This document shows, piece by piece, positions 1 to 12,027 of a stretch of 64,000 nt of DNA. The notes beneath the pieces were generated by a model, which ran no database searches, was not told the DNA's origin, and was given only the letters and a program-made list of their open reading frames with translations. The position numbers and the translations under genes are program-made. Source of the stretch: Nageia nagi (Eukaryota; Pinophyta); assembly GCA_050084985.1 (NCBI GenBank), contig JBITNC010000001.1, positions 159,960,001 to 160,024,000 of the forward strand, read 5' to 3'. Each line of letters starts with the position of its first letter. Within the stretch, counting starts at the first letter, position 1.

Positions 1-356
1 CTATTGAAGAATTTGACGGAGTCAATCATGATGAAGATAATGCCTTCGTTGCTCCATGCAAATGCTTTCTCTATTCCCTCCACTGTAAAGTCTAGTATCT
101 GGGTGCCTTCGGTGTCAAAGAGGGTTCTCTCCTTAGTGTTGCAATATCTAGCTACCTCAAGGCATAATTCAGGGTATGGAGTAGTGTATGGGATAATGGA
201 GGCCTCAACAATCCTGGATTGAGTGAGTGTCGTTGAGCAGTTTTCCAAGTGGGATTTTAGTTATCTTCTCCAATTTCTTGACTGGGTCAATGTGTGCCCA
301 ATCTGTATCATTGATCTGACTGAGGCCATCGACAAGCACGGACATAGGGAAAGGAG
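1..356 (-). pseudogene. gag-like plant reading frame, 3' part, split by the Copia insertion
   Basis: Read on the minus strand, about 220-356 is open and includes the stretch FPMSVLVDGLSQ. A one-base frame change near 207-212 moves the frame, which then stays open to the window edge (IVEASIIPYTTPYPELCLEV and on). With the piece at 5467-5551 it makes one reading frame interrupted by the Copia element: dropping the element and one copy of its 5-bp target duplication keeps the frame. I do not recognise the family with certainty. The style (no membrane segment, mixed charge) resembles gag-like ORFs of large plant retroelements, but a host gene fragment is possible. It may also be cut at position 1 only by the window limit. 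Confidence 0.4.
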
Positions 357-361
357 TCTTG

Positions 362-906
362 TTTAGAAAATGGAGACTACAACCGGTTAGAAAACAGAGA
401 GCAGTTTCTTTCTGTTTAACACCAAATTTCAGTTGCCAAGAAGCCATGACACCTGGTTATCAGTTATAGAAGGGTTGGGGGTTACCTAACAACCTTCCTG
501 ATCCAACTTGGGTTTAAGTTGGGTTAGTTTGTACCTATAAATAAGAGGCTTGAGTTGAGGCATGTATTATTGTAGTTTTGACAGCAATTGTGAAGTAGAT
601 TGTGATTGTTGAGAGAGAGAGATTGTAGTGAGGTTTTGTTGTAACTCCAAAGTGAAGATTGTAGCAAGGTTATGCTGCTGGTTTGTTGCTTGGAGGACTT
701 TGAAGAATGATATGCAAAAGGGTTGAAAGCTTCTCCGTGGATGTAGCCTACATTGGGTGAACCACGTTATCTCTTGTGTCTCTCTTTGTGTGATTGATGT
801 TCATGGTTATTTGATTTCAGTAGTATGTTTTGAATGTTGTTTCTTTTGCTAAGGAGTAAGAGAATTACTGATGTTCTTGCTTATATAAACTTATTAAATC
901 CTAACA
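362..906 (+). repeat. 5' LTR of the Copia element
   Basis: It is a direct repeat of 4921-5466. It starts T-TTAG where the 3' copy starts TGTTAG (one G lost) and ends CTAACA. It holds a TATA-like ACCTATAAATAAGAGG at about 532-547 and a GA-run downstream, so the transcription start should lie around 560-580. Confidence 0.93.
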
Positions 907-908
907 AG

Positions 909-920
909 TGGTATCAGAGC
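909..920 (+). other. primer-binding site, initiator tRNA-Met type
   Basis: TGGTATCAGAGC starts two bases after the 5' LTR. It is the standard complement of the plant initiator tRNA-Met 3' end used by Copia elements to prime minus-strand DNA synthesis. Confidence 0.9.
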
Positions 921-983
921 TTGTTGTTGTGTTGGGATTTTGTTGGTGAATCTTGTGTGTAGATTAGAAACCAGGAAGAGCAC

Positions 984-3900
984 TATGGCAGAAGAAGGGA
1001 GGCTGAAGGTGGAAAGATTTAATGGCAAGGTTTTCAGTTTTGGAAAATGCAAATGGAAGACTACCTCTACCAAAAGGATCTCTATCAACCTCTAGAAGAT
1101 AAGAGTAAGAAACCCACTTCTATGAGTGATGAAGAATGGAACTTGTTGGATAGAAAGGCTTTGGGAGCTGTAAGACTTTGTTTAAGTTCTAGTGTAGCTT
1201 TCAATATTTCCAATGAAAAAACTACTAAAGGTGTAATGGATAAGCTTGCTAAAATGTATGAAAAACCATCTGCCTCAAACAAAGTATACTTAATGAAGAA
1301 ATTGTTTAACATGAAGATGAATGAAGGTAGTTCAGTTCAAGACCATGTTAATGAATTTAACACAGTCACAAATCAATTAACTTCAGTAAAAATAGAATTT
1401 GAAGATGAAGTAAGAGCTTTGTTAATTCTATGTTCACTTCCAGATAGTTGGAATAGCTTTGTTATGGCTGTTAGTAATTCTTCTTCTAATGCAAAATTGG
1501 TCTTTGATGAAGTTGTTGGAACAATTCTTAGTGAGGACATGAGGAGAAAGTCCACGGGAGAATGCTCCAATGCTGCTCTCACAGTAGAGGCAAGAGGAAG
1601 ATCAAAGGAAAGAAGGAGAAGCAAGTCAAGAAGCAAATCGCAAGGAAGGTCAAAATCAAAAGGTAAAACTAAATGGGAATGTTGGCATTGTGGTAAAAAG
1701 GGTCACATTAAAAGGGATTGTTGGAATAGAAAAGGAAAAGAGAGTGAAAGTAGTAATTATAATAATGAAAGCACAAGTAACCAAGAGGCAAATATTGTTG
1801 GTGAATTAATTCAAGATGCTTTAATCATGTCTAATGAAAAGAATGATGATTATTGGGTTCTTGATTCGGGTGCTTCATATCATGCTACTCCACATAAGAA
1901 CTATTTTTCAAATTACACACATGGTGACTTTGGCCAAGTATTATTAGGTAATGAACACCCATGCAAGATTGTTGGTATTGGCAATATAACAATGAAATTA
2001 CCTAATGGAACACAATGGACTCTTAATGAAGCTAGACACATTCCGGATCTTAAAAGAAATCTTATATCAACAAGTAAATTGGATAAGGAGGGCTATGTGA
2101 TGACATTCGGGGATGCTAGTTGGAAAGTAACTAAAGGTTCAATGGTATTTGCAAAGGGAAATTTGGTGGGGTCTCTTTATTTGCTCACAAATGTCTTTGA
2201 TTATTCATTGAATCTTGTTTCAATAGGCAATGATACATCACTATGGCATAATAGACTTGGACATATGAGTGAGAAAGGTATGAAAATGTTACACTCTAAT
2301 GGTTCACTCCCTAATCTTAAAGAAGTTGATTTAGGATTTTGTGAAGATTGTGTGCATGGAAAACAAAAAAGAGTTAATTTTCTTAAAGTTGGCAAAGAAA
2401 AGAAAAGTCACAGATTAGAGCTTGTTCATACAGATGTGTGGGGTCCTGCACAGGTTTGCTCACTTGGAGGCTCATCTTATTTTGTCACTTTTATTGATGG
2501 TTGTACTAGAAAGACATGGGTATACTGTATTAAAAAGAAATCTGATGTGTTTGAAACATTTAAGAGGTGGAAGGCATTGGTTGAGAATGAAACTAATTCT
2601 AAGTTGAAATGTCTTAAGTCCGATAATGGTGGGGAATTTTGCAATAATGAGTTTGATTCATTTTGTTCACAAAATGGCATTAGAAGGATTAAGGTGGTCC
2701 CTAGAACTCCACAGGAAAATGGGGTTGCAGAAAGAATGAATAGGACTATCTTAGAAAGGGCTAGAAGTATGAGGATACATGCTGGGTTTCCTTTGAATCT
2801 TTGGGCTGATGCTATTGACACTGCTATTTACTTGATTAACAGGGGTCCATCTATGGCTTTAGATGGAGGCATTCCAGAGGAGATGTGGACAGGTAAAAAG
2901 GTGAATTACTCATTCTTGAGAGTCTTTGGTTGTGAGGCTTTTGCACATGTTGATAAAGAGGATAGAAAGAAACTTGATGCAAAATCACAAAAATGCTATT
3001 TTGTTGGATATGGTGTTAATGATTTGGGATATAGGTTATGGGATGTTGATAACCATAAAATCATTAGAAGTAGAGATGTTGTATTCAATGAGAAAAGCAT
3101 GTATAAAGATAGATTGCAAAATGTTGAGGAACCCAAGTTTGTATCTCTAGAAGATGTTGATCAATATAAGGGTCCTAATAATAATAATGTTCAAGCACCT
3201 CCACCACAAACACCTCAAACTTTGTCACTTAGAAGGTCCTCAAGGACTAGAAATCCTCCTAAACGATACTCTCCTGCTCTTTATCATATTCTTTATACTG
3301 ATGGTGGTGAACCTGAATGTTTTGATGAAGCTATGCAGGGTGATACACAGATTAAGTGGGAGCATGCTATGAAGGAGGAGATGGACTCCTTACTTAAGAA
3401 TCAAACTTGGAGTTTGGTTGAGCTTCCAAAGGGTAAGAAGGCACTTACTAACAAATGGGTGTACAGGATAAAGGAAGAGGTAGATGGGCGACAAAGGTAC
3501 AAGGCAAGACTTGTGGTAAAAGGTTTTGAACAGAAAAAAGGTATAGATTATAATGAGATCTTTTCTCTAGTTGTTAAAATGACCTCGATTAGAGCAATAT
3601 TGAGTCTTGTTGCTACTGAAAACTTGTTTCTTGAACAATTGGATGTAAAGACAGCTTTCCTTCATGGGATTTGGAGGAGGATATTTATATGCATCAACCC
3701 GAAGGTTTTGAGGTCAAAGGTAAATAAGGGTATGTATGTAAATTGGAAAAGAGCTTGTACGGTTTGAAGCAAGCACCTAGGCAATGGTATCATAAGTTTG
3801 ACACTTTCATGATAATAAATAAATTTGTAAGATGTCAATCTGATCATTGTGTGTATGTAAAGAAGACAACAAATGGCAACTATGTAATCTTGCTTTTATA

Positions 3901-4860
3901 TGTGGATGATATGTTGGTAGCAGGATCTAGTATGCAAGATATTGTTGATCTTAAGGAAAAGTTGGCTAATACATTTGAAATGAAGGATTTGGGTGAAGCT
4001 AAACAAATACTTGGAATGAAAATAACAAGAGATAAACAAAACCACTTGCTTAGACTAAGTCAAGAAGATTATATTGATAAGGTTCTTAAAAGGTTCAATA
4101 TGAATAATGCAAAATCTGTAACTACACCATTGGCAAAGCATTTTAAACTCACCAAACATTTAAGTCCTAAGACAGATAAGGAAAAGGAGTACATGACTAA
4201 AGTTCCCTATGCTTCGACGGTTGGGAGTTTAATGTATGCAATGGTGTGCACTAGACCAGATATAGCACAAGCAGTGGGAGTGGTTAGTAGATTCATGAAT
4301 AATCCCAGAAAAGGGCATTGGGAAGCAGTTAAATGGATCCTTAGGTATTTAAGGAGTACTTCTCATTACTCTTTATGTTTTGGTGGATCTAACTCTTGTT
4401 TGCAAGGTTATGTTGATTCTGACATGGCAGGTGATATAGATGGTGGGAGAAGCACTACAGGATATGTGTTTACCATTGAGGTACAGCGGTGAGTTGGATT
4501 TCAAAGCCCCAACAGGTTGTGGCTCTCTCCACTACTGAGGCAGAGTATGTTGCGATCACGGAGGCAAGTAAAGAATTGATTTGGTTGAAGAGATTGATGG
4601 AGGAACTGGGAAAGGTGCAGGAGGATGCAAAGCTATGGAGCGATAGCCAAAGTGCTATTCATCTTGCAAAGAACTCAGCCTACCATTCGAGAACCAAGCA
4701 TATCAAATTGAGGTACCACTTCATCAGGACAGCGTTGGAGGATGGTTCAGTCAGTTTGGGGAAGATTCACACGTCTCAAAATCCTGCGGACATGTTCACT
4801 AAAGTTGTTACAAAGGAGAAGTTGGGCTCTTGCTCAACTTGGATTGGTCTTAAGGAGTAA
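984..4860 (+). pseudogene. Copia gag-pol polyprotein, frameshifted in about three places
   Basis: The likely ATG is at 984 (MAEEGRLKVERFNGK). A frame change follows near 1030-1045, before the long frame 1047-3767. That frame carries the UBN2-type gag, a CX2CX4HX4C knuckle (about 1680-1730), the protease DSG (about 1865), the integrase HHCC zinc domain (WHNRLGH...CEDCVHGK), the DDE core (HTDVWGP, SDNGGEF) and the RT start. Near 3665-3740 the frame shifts again. RT continues at 3743-4492 with YVDDML, and a third shift near 4480 leads to the RNase H piece 4489-4860 (TTEAEYVA, stop at 4858). No essential domain is missing, only the frame is broken, so the copy cannot make one polyprotein unless the indels are sequence errors. 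Confidence 0.92.
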
Positions 4861-4909
4861 AGGCCAAGATGAGAAGCTTTTGACCCTTGTTGCAAAGGAA
4901 GAAGTCTCC

Positions 4910-4920
4910 AAGTGGGAGAT
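4910..4920 (+). other. polypurine tract of the Copia element
   Basis: The purine-rich AAGTGGGAGAT directly abuts the 3' LTR, the usual plus-strand priming site. Confidence 0.7.
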
Positions 4921-5466
4921 TGTTAGAAAATGGAGACTACAACCGGTTAGAAAACAGAGAGCAGTTTCTTTCTGTTTAACACCAAATTTCAGTTGCCAAG
5001 AAGCCATGACACCTGGTTATCAGTTATAGAAGGGTTGGGGGTTACCTAACAACCTTCCTGATCCAACTTGGGTTTAAGTTGGGTTAGTTTGTACCTATAA
5101 ATAAGAGGCTTGAGTTGAGGCATGTATTATTGTAGTTTTGACAGCAATTGTGAAGTAGATTGTGATTGTTGAGAGAGAGAGATTGTAGTGAGGTTTTGTT
5201 GTAACTCCAAAGTGAAGATTGTAGCAAGGTTATGCTGCTGGTTTGTTGCTTGGAGGACTTTGAAGAATGATATGCAAAAGGGTTGAAAGCTTCTCCGTGG
5301 ATGTAGCCTACATTGGGTGAACCACGTTATCTCTTGTGTCTCTCTTTGTGTGATTGATGTTCATGGTTATTTGATTTCAGTAGTATGTTTTGAATGTTGT
5401 TTCTTTTGCTAAGGAGTAAGAGAATTACTGATGCTCTTGCTTATATAAACTTATTAAATCCTAACA
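4921..5466 (+). repeat. 3' LTR of the Copia element
   Basis: It is a direct repeat of 362-906 with the intact TG...CA ends (TGTTAG ... CTAACA). The TSD copy TCTTG follows at 5467. Confidence 0.95.
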
Positions 5467-5551
5467 TCTTGCCCCTTTTTTCAATGGTGATTGGGCTATC
5501 CTTCATTATCCTCTCCATCTGGAGTTCTTTGTTCCTCTTATTAGTGCTCAT
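5467..5551 (-). pseudogene. gag-like plant reading frame, 5' part, upstream of the Copia insertion
   Basis: A minus-strand ATG at 5549-5551 opens MSTNKRNKELQMERIM and stays open to the Copia target duplication. There it joins, in the same frame, the reading frame at 356-220. This is the amino-terminal side of the interrupted frame. No ribosomal or promoter context is visible upstream (5552-5866), so it is probably a fragment of an older retroelement. Confidence 0.4.
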
Positions 5552-5866
5552 TATTTATAGCTTGTGGAGCACAAAAAGGTGTTAGGAGTGATACTAGGTA
5601 TACCTGGGGCAAAAAGGAGTAGGTTTATTTTTGGTATATTTTTGGGTTTTGGAGGGATGTGAGTGGATTTTGAGGGATTTGCAGAAGTTGTCGGAATGAG
5701 GAAATAAGTACATGGGGGTTGGCAAATAAATCTAAGAGGCTTGTGTCCAACTCTCAGAGAAAAATATCAAGTTTTCAATGTTCGAAACAACTCGTTTTTT
5801 AGCCCATGTATTTATTTTTTACAGGTTTTTGGACAACTTGGAAGCTTGGAAAGATGGGGATGAAAA
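5552..5866. other. no gene seen; non-coding spacer
   Basis: Short unremarkable sequence between the interrupted gag-like frame and the start of the GCGACC array. No long frame or repeat was recognised. Confidence 0.6.
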
Positions 5867-7600
5867 TGTTGTGCCTCACAACATCCCCTTAATTTTTTAC
5901 AAAATTTGGGGACCCTACTCTTGCAAATGAGAAATTCAATAGATGAACTAAAGAAAAGCAAGAGCTAAAAAAGATCAGCATGCATTGACCAAAAATTCCC
6001 TCAAGACTTGCACAATTTCACTTCAGAGCCTGCACAGGCCAAGATTACAAAAGGTGTGAGTGCGATGGGGGAAAACGTTTTCCAAGTTTTAAGGTTGCAT
6101 GGAATTTTAGTGGTTATTCTTCGACAAAGCAACCTGGGCCTGTAAAAGAGGTAAAATCTCCTAAAATTCCAAGTATTAGCTAGCCGACCTCAATTTGAGT
6201 AAAAAAAATTCTAAGTATGAAGAGGTTGCGCATTTTTAGGAGTATGCAAAAGGATGGTTTCGAAAACAAGTGACCAAAATGACGAAATAAGTAGGTCACG
6301 CGTTTTGCATCATATGCCTCAAGCTAGTTAGGTTGCGCATTTCAACAAGAATGCCCCAGCCAAGGAGTTCACGTGTTTTGGGTTGCATGTCCAGATTGCA
6401 CGTTTTAAGAAGAATGCATGAACCATGTTGTTGAAAACATGCGACCAAGAGGGTTAGGTTGCACAGATTGAAGTAGATGCATTAAAAGCTAGTGACAAAG
6501 GATAATTCTTGAACATTGAGCAAAAGGAAGGCATAAAAGGAGATCCCACTTCATTTTTAACAAAGTCTGGGCCCAAAGATAGTTGGTCGCGAGTTTTCCT
6601 TCGAATGCCCTATTTTGCTAAGTCGCACATTTCAGACCGAATGCGTAATACAGTTCGATCGCGAGTTTTGAGAAAGGTGCATAGAGCATATGTTTTAAAA
6701 CATGCGACCAAAGGAAAATAGGTCACGCAATTTGAAGTGAATGCTTGAGGCATGTTTTTGAAAACATGCGACCTAGTTGTCTTCAAAGATTGTGCTCGAG
6801 TGGCTATAAAAAGTGAGACTCTTCTTCATTTTGGCACAAGTGTGATATTGGCAAAAGGGTAGGATGCGCATTTTCGACAAAGTGCCTTGAGAAGTTGGTC
6901 ACACGTTATAAAAAGGATGCCCCAATCATATGTTTTGAATCATGCGACCAAGGTATTTTTGGAAAGGAACACATCAGCATTAGCTATAAAAGGGATTTAG
7001 ACCCTTGATTGAGTTTCATTCACAAGGGAAGAGCAAGTCGCATGATTTCAAATGCATGTAGGGAACAATTGGCTCAAACCATGCAACCTAGCCTATCTGG
7101 CCAAAACATGCGACCTCATGTAGATGAACACCTGGTTTGATGATATGGACCCACATGGCATCTAGAGGCTATAAAAACCCCAAATCTACCCTCCTCTTCA
7201 CTATCTGTCAAAGGCAAAATTGGTCGCATGATTTAAGGATAATGCAAAAAGCAATACATTGAAAGTATGCGACCTGGATCAGTCATCAAGCTTATGCGAT
7301 CTGGAGGAGATGTTTGCTGCAAAGGACATGATCTCAAGAACATGTGACCTCACCCAAAGTGATAGATAATTGCCAAACAAATGCATGAAGGGTTTTTTGA
7401 ACCAAAATTGATACATTTGTGGCATTTTGGAAGGGTAGAATAAATTTATAGATAATTGCCAGACTTAAGGCAAGTTGCACATTCCAGTTATAATGCTATA
7501 AGGCACTATTGTTCAAACTTGCGACCTATCCAGAATTTGCAGAAGATTTGAAGTTATTGAGCCAAAGCTGACTTATTTGCGTTTGGCAAGAGACAATTTG
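5867..7600 (+). repeat. degenerate array with ATGCGACC motifs and three TATA boxes (LTR-like, family A)
   Basis: The segment opens with a short hairpin-like TGTTGTG...CACAACA and a near-palindrome around CAAAATTTGGGGACCC, which is shared with position 29212. It then carries many copies of ATGCGACC, often after a purine stretch (for example near 6438, 6703, 6765, 6940, 7109, 7265), and its complement GGTCGCATG/GGTTGCGC. CTATAAAA occurs at 6804, 6984 and 7169, spaced 180 and 185 bp, each followed by a pyrimidine-rich stretch such as CTTCTTCAT. It is probably the LTR or untranslated leader of a large retroelement in which a promoter-bearing unit was amplified. The right border is not defined. 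Confidence 0.55.
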
Positions 7601-7649
7601 AAAAAGGACGCATGACATCACGTGCATGCAAAAGATAGATTTTGCCCCT

Positions 7650-8060
7650 AGAGTTGGAGTTGATAGGTATATTTAGTCATTTGCTCCTCCACGTCCTTCT
7701 TCAAGGGTACCCTCACCTTAAGCATGGTTTGGCATTTGTCTGAAGCATACTTCAGCCAGTCCTAATGGTACATAAACTCATGATAGTAGATCAATTTTTC
7801 ATGTTTGCCAGCAAAGATGCCCTGAATATTGGTGATAGTAGCGAAATGGGAATCCAAATTATCTAGGAGGTCAAATATTTGTTTTTTCATTTCCCTCAAT
7901 TCAACTCCTTCAATGAGATCAAATATTTGAGAAGCTAGCTTCTCAATAGTCTATATCATCTCCTTGTTCAAGGTGTCTCTCATCACAATCCACCCAGCAT
8001 TGAACAAAGTTTGCCTTTTGAGTTCTCTAGGAGTCATGCTCACTGCTAGCTCTCACACAA
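7650..8060 (-). pseudogene. gag-like fragment with stops
   Basis: Read on the minus strand from about 8035, the frame gives MTPRELKRQTLFNAGWIV and later QIFDLLDNLDSHFATITNI, with internal stops at about 7951 and 7766. It is rich in charged, helix-forming residues. It lies upstream (minus sense) of the array and of the interrupted frame at 5551, so it may be the carboxy-terminal part of a neighbouring copy of the same kind of element. The family is not identified. Confidence 0.4.
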
Positions 8061-9345
8061 AGTATGAAATCAAGGTGAGGAAGCTGATATAAAAATTTGT
8101 ATGATATGTCTGAACTCGGAACTTTGTGTTTTTCAACTATTTTGTGAAAACTGCTCTAAATCCTGCATCGATTGAGAGATTTCCATATCATCACTACTTT
8201 GCATATTTTACAAAGTTTATATTTTATAAATTGCATTAGAAGCACTATTGATGCCAGGTGTGATTGTTAAGAATATAAATGCATGCAAAACAAGAAAACT
8301 GTAAGAAACATTTGAAGAAATTCAGAAGACCTAGAATGTGATCAGTTCATCTAAATTTCTCCAAGTTTTGGCAGAGCTCTGCTAACATCAAATATAAGAG
8401 AGTGGCATCAGATTGTATTTGGCAGAGACTCCAGAGGAATTTTTGAACTTCTATAAACAAAAATTTAGAGTGCAAATTCAGGGTCATATGGGTGTCCAAG
8501 AAGTTAAGTTGATGGCATGAATCTTGGCATAGGAGTCAGACTAGTGGGCTGACATTAGGGTAATGCCCATATCCTTTTCTTAGCCACATGACTCTGCTTC
8601 AATAACCAAGGTGAAAAAAACACTTTTCCAGCTTATAAACGTCTACATCAGCATTGTTTGCCCCTTCTGTCTCAAACTCAAGATTTGTAACTTGAAATTG
8701 CATAATGATCATTTCTGACTTAAGAATGGATGTTGTCATGGTTTCAGAAATTTTGGCATTTAGCAGAAACAGATGAAAATTAGAGACTAAGAATAACACA
8801 TGGTGGGGAAACCAAGGGCTTCAAGAAGCAACATTCTCTAGGAAGAATACAGAGAATTACAAGCTGCAGACTTTTTGTGTACAGCTAGAATGGGTCACAC
8901 ATTGCTTATGATTGTCTTTGATAGAAACTACTGTCAAAAGTAGTATAATGGATATGATAAAAGATTATGTAGCTTCTGAACCCTCATTAGTTATCAGTTT
9001 CACCTTGTAAGGGCATACCCTATACTCATACCTATTGACCCCTATAAATACTTTATCACCTACCCCACTATTTCACAAACGCACTCATGATAACACTCCC
9101 TGTATATCTTGACTTCTTCTTACATATTTCTCCCTCAAGCAGTATGAAAGCCACTTCACTGGCTTCTGGTTTAAATTGCAGTTTGTGACCAATGCTTTTT
9201 TGGGTTTACGTTTCATCTTAGCCTTTTGCAGAATATGGACACAAATTTTAAAAAATAGAATTAAATATCTCTTGTTCAAAAAGTATATATCTATATATTA
9301 ACTATTAAAAAACAAAATAAATCATATTTATTATTAAAAATTGTA
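8061..9345. other. intron 7 sequence without recognisable gene
   Basis: AT-rich, only short frames on both strands. I looked here for further SS3 catalytic exons on the minus strand (the WGGTEIKVW-type exon expected next) and saw none. Confidence 0.6.
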
Positions 9346-9708
9346 TATACATATATGGTGCAGGACCATCCATTCCCATCTTTGCATGACTCCCCGCCTT
9401 CTGTCTGCAACCTCACTACTTTCCTCCTCACCTTCTGTCATTGCCATTTTTCCATGCCACCTTGTGCACCCATCCGTAGTCATGTCCAGCCCCACTTAAC
9501 TTTCAGTGATTGCCTACACCAGTTTCCCCATGCTTTCATACATAGTTTGATATTCTCCACTTGTTCGTTTTTCATTTTGACTGCCATAATTATTTTAAAG
9601 ACTGATGATGAAATAAAACAAGTTATATAGTATTCTCTTGGTTGAATCCATGTAAAAATATCTACAGAGTGAAGACAGCTGTACAAAATCCTGTAGCACT
9701 CATGATTT

Positions 9709-9723
9709 TAGATGCATGATTAA
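9709..9723 (+). repeat. 15-bp target duplication, left of the endogenous pararetrovirus
   Basis: TAGATGCATGATTAA matches TAGGTGCATGATTAA at 16394-16408 with one difference. The second tandem copy has the same host sequence once (about 25691), which marks this as the integration site. Confidence 0.7.
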
Positions 9724-9724
9724 T

Positions 9725-10440
9725 AACAGCTTGTTCCAAAAATCTCTGTTACAAAGGAGAAAGCTGTTATAAGTTTAGAATCTAATAATGTGTCCAGTAG
9801 TTGTAGATTTACTGAATCTCCAACTGCCAAGTTAAAAGAAAAAAACTTTCTTGAAGGCCTTCCCAGATCTCAAACATCTCCAAGATCTGTAGATCATAGA
9901 TTCTGTACACACTCTCGCTTGGTACCTGTAAACCAAGAATCATTTAAATACCAGTGCCAAGAGTGTCTCTCTCTTGTAGAAAGATCTTTTCATGTAAATA
10001 TGTTTAGCAAAAATTTCCCTGAAGATAAAGATGAAGATTGGGAAATAGACGAAGAAAAGAAAGTACAGTCCTGGTTTGTTAGAAAAACTTCAAAGGGAGT
10101 TGAACAGTCTCCCACAGAAAAACTTCAAAATTGGAACAATGTTGCTACTTCTTGTTTAAACAAGAAAGTTGATTCTTTAACAGACATCTTAAAAAGGGTA
10201 GAAGAAGTCATTGAAAGAGCCCAATCAAGAAACAGAATTGTTGTTGAGCCAAGGCTCGAGTCTCTACATGAGAAACTAGACTTGTTAGCCTTAAAATTTG
10301 AACCCAAGAAGACTTCTTCTTTTTGGGAAGAGTTTAGTGATTCTCCATCCATTGCAACTTCAGAAGCTCCTGCTAGTATACAGACTTGGAGAAAGGTTAA
10401 ACAGTTAGCTGGAAAATTTTCTTCCTCAAGACTCTGGTAA
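9725..10440 (+). pseudogene. endogenous caulimovirid, region between movement protein and capsid
   Basis: The frame is open from the left insert border with no ATG, because the insert starts inside a coding region. Its first 40 or so codons repeat the end of the movement-protein region at 16261-16393. Downstream it is acidic and charged (PEDKDEDWEIDEEKK), with a likely helical or coiled stretch near 10160-10290. It stops at 10438. A further piece (10482-10679) continues in another frame. No catalytic motif is seen; a linker or virion-associated role is a guess. Confidence 0.7.
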
Positions 10441-10481
10441 CAACAAAACAGAAAAAGATCCTTGCTGATAAAAAGGTTAAT

Positions 10482-10679
10482 ATGGCTAGATCACAGATGT
10501 CTGAAATATTCAATGAAGAAAAAGGGCCACGAGAGCTTTCTCATGCTCAGCCTTTAAACACTACAGTTTGCAATCAGAATCTTCAACCATCTTACTATAA
10601 AATTGAATACAAAACTCCTAAACAAATTACAGAAATGATACATGGCATGTTAGGCTGGTCAAATACCCAACTAGAATAG
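10482..10679 (+). pseudogene. endogenous caulimovirid, capsid-upstream fragment
   Basis: A short frame in the polyprotein track between the linker region and the capsid zinc-finger region. It ends in a stop at 10677. The sequence then continues with stops to about 10890, so this part of the coding region is badly decayed. Confidence 0.5.
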
Positions 10680-10891
10680 TTGAATAAAGATCTCTATACC
10701 ATCGCACAATAAGTTGCTAATGGATTTGTTGGCATATTAAAAGAATGGTGGGATAATATATCAGAGCAAAACCAATAGGCGATTTTACAAAATGGTACAA
10801 TTGGGTTATGCAATACTATCATATCAAAGTTCATAGGCAGCTTAAAGCAAAATTTAGAAATTGCTAAACAAAAGTTTGTCTACACAAATTT

Positions 10892-11655
10892 GTGATGAGT
10901 AAGTTGAAAAAATACCAATGCAAAATGCAAGGATGGTATTATAATTATGGACAAATCCATAATGCATTAATGAAAACCAGATACATTGAATCTTTTCCTA
11001 AATTTTTCAAAGAAGCTTACAAAAAGAATATTGTTGTCTTAAATCTTAGTACTGAGACACTTTCTTTTGCTCGTATAAATAAAGTCATTGACCAGACTAA
11101 TAGAGAGCTGTGTTTAGAGCAGAAAAAGAAAAAAGAATTGAAGAAACAGCATAAGTTCTCAAGAACTTCTTTCTGTAAAGAAAATCTTGAAGAAGATTTT
11201 GGTTGTTCATCCAAGGCTAAAAAGAAGTTTCATACAGATAAGCAATCTCTCAAGCATTCAAAATGTCTAGATTGTAAAAGTAAGAAACGAACATTCACAA
11301 AAAGCCCTTACCATAAAAGAAGAAAAGTCTTTAGGAAACAATCACACTTTCCTAAAAAACAAGTTAAATGTTTTATTTGTCAAGGTTTCATTACGCTACC
11401 AAATGTCCTCAGAAAGGTAAATCCATTGAGAAAAAGAAAGTTAATATGATTTCGTCATTAGACATTTGTGAAACTGACTACCAGTTAGTTTCTGACACCA
11501 GTGGCTTTGATTCAAACATTGTATATAGTTCTGATCATTCTGTTAATTATAATAAGCATGCTTCAAGTTTAGAATCAGACTCCTCTACCAGTATTGATTC
11601 CGATATTGATTTTCAAATTCATATGTATTCAACAGCTAACCCAAGCCCAATCTGA
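10892..11655 (+). pseudogene. endogenous caulimovirid capsid region with broken CCHC zinc knuckle
   Basis: The frame 10892-11449 is lysine-rich toward its end and runs into KCFICQG, the first half of the caulimovirid capsid knuckle. The second half (HYATKCP) is in the next frame (11368-11655), so a one-base frame change lies inside the motif near 11385. The basic stretch before the knuckle fits nucleic-acid binding by capsid. A serine/aspartate-rich acidic tail follows (about 11550-11650), also usual for these capsids. Further stops are present to 12027. Confidence 0.75.
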
Positions 11656-12027
11656 ACTATCCAAAGTTCCATATTATGATTTGGCCAAAAAGAATTATCT
11701 TGAAAATCTTGTTGGTTCTTTGCAAAATCAATACTTTTTCATGCTCTTTCAGATCAACACACAAAGTCCACACTTCAGAAACGTGGTGAAGTAGAAGGAT
11801 CAAAACATCCTGTAAATACCACAGGACATTATAAGTTTTGCACATGTGATGAGTGCATGATAACTCAAGGGTTACTTAAACCCAAGACAGTCTCATCAGA
11901 TTTATACTGCAGAGAACAAAAGGTTATACTAGGCAAAGAAAAACACTGCTTAGACTTCCCATGAAAACAGCATATTGCAGAAAGAGCTCAGTGGTGAATA
12001 CATAGGATTGAGAAGCTACAAAATTTC

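Larger units (their letters stand above)
357..5471 (+). mobile_element. Copia LTR retrotransposon, complete, young, TSD TCTTG
   Basis: Two near-identical direct repeats (362-906 and 4921-5466) flank an internal region with primer-binding site, gag-pol and polypurine tract. The 5-bp duplication TCTTG is at 357-361 and 5467-5471. The domain order gag, protease, integrase, RT, RNase H is that of Copia, and the CWHCGKKGHIKRDC knuckle and YVDDML motif fit the Tork/Tnt1-like group. By eye the LTRs differ by one substitution (T/C at 874/5434) plus loss of the G in the 5' LTR's opening TG. The insertion is therefore recent, although the coding region has several frame breaks. Confidence 0.95.
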
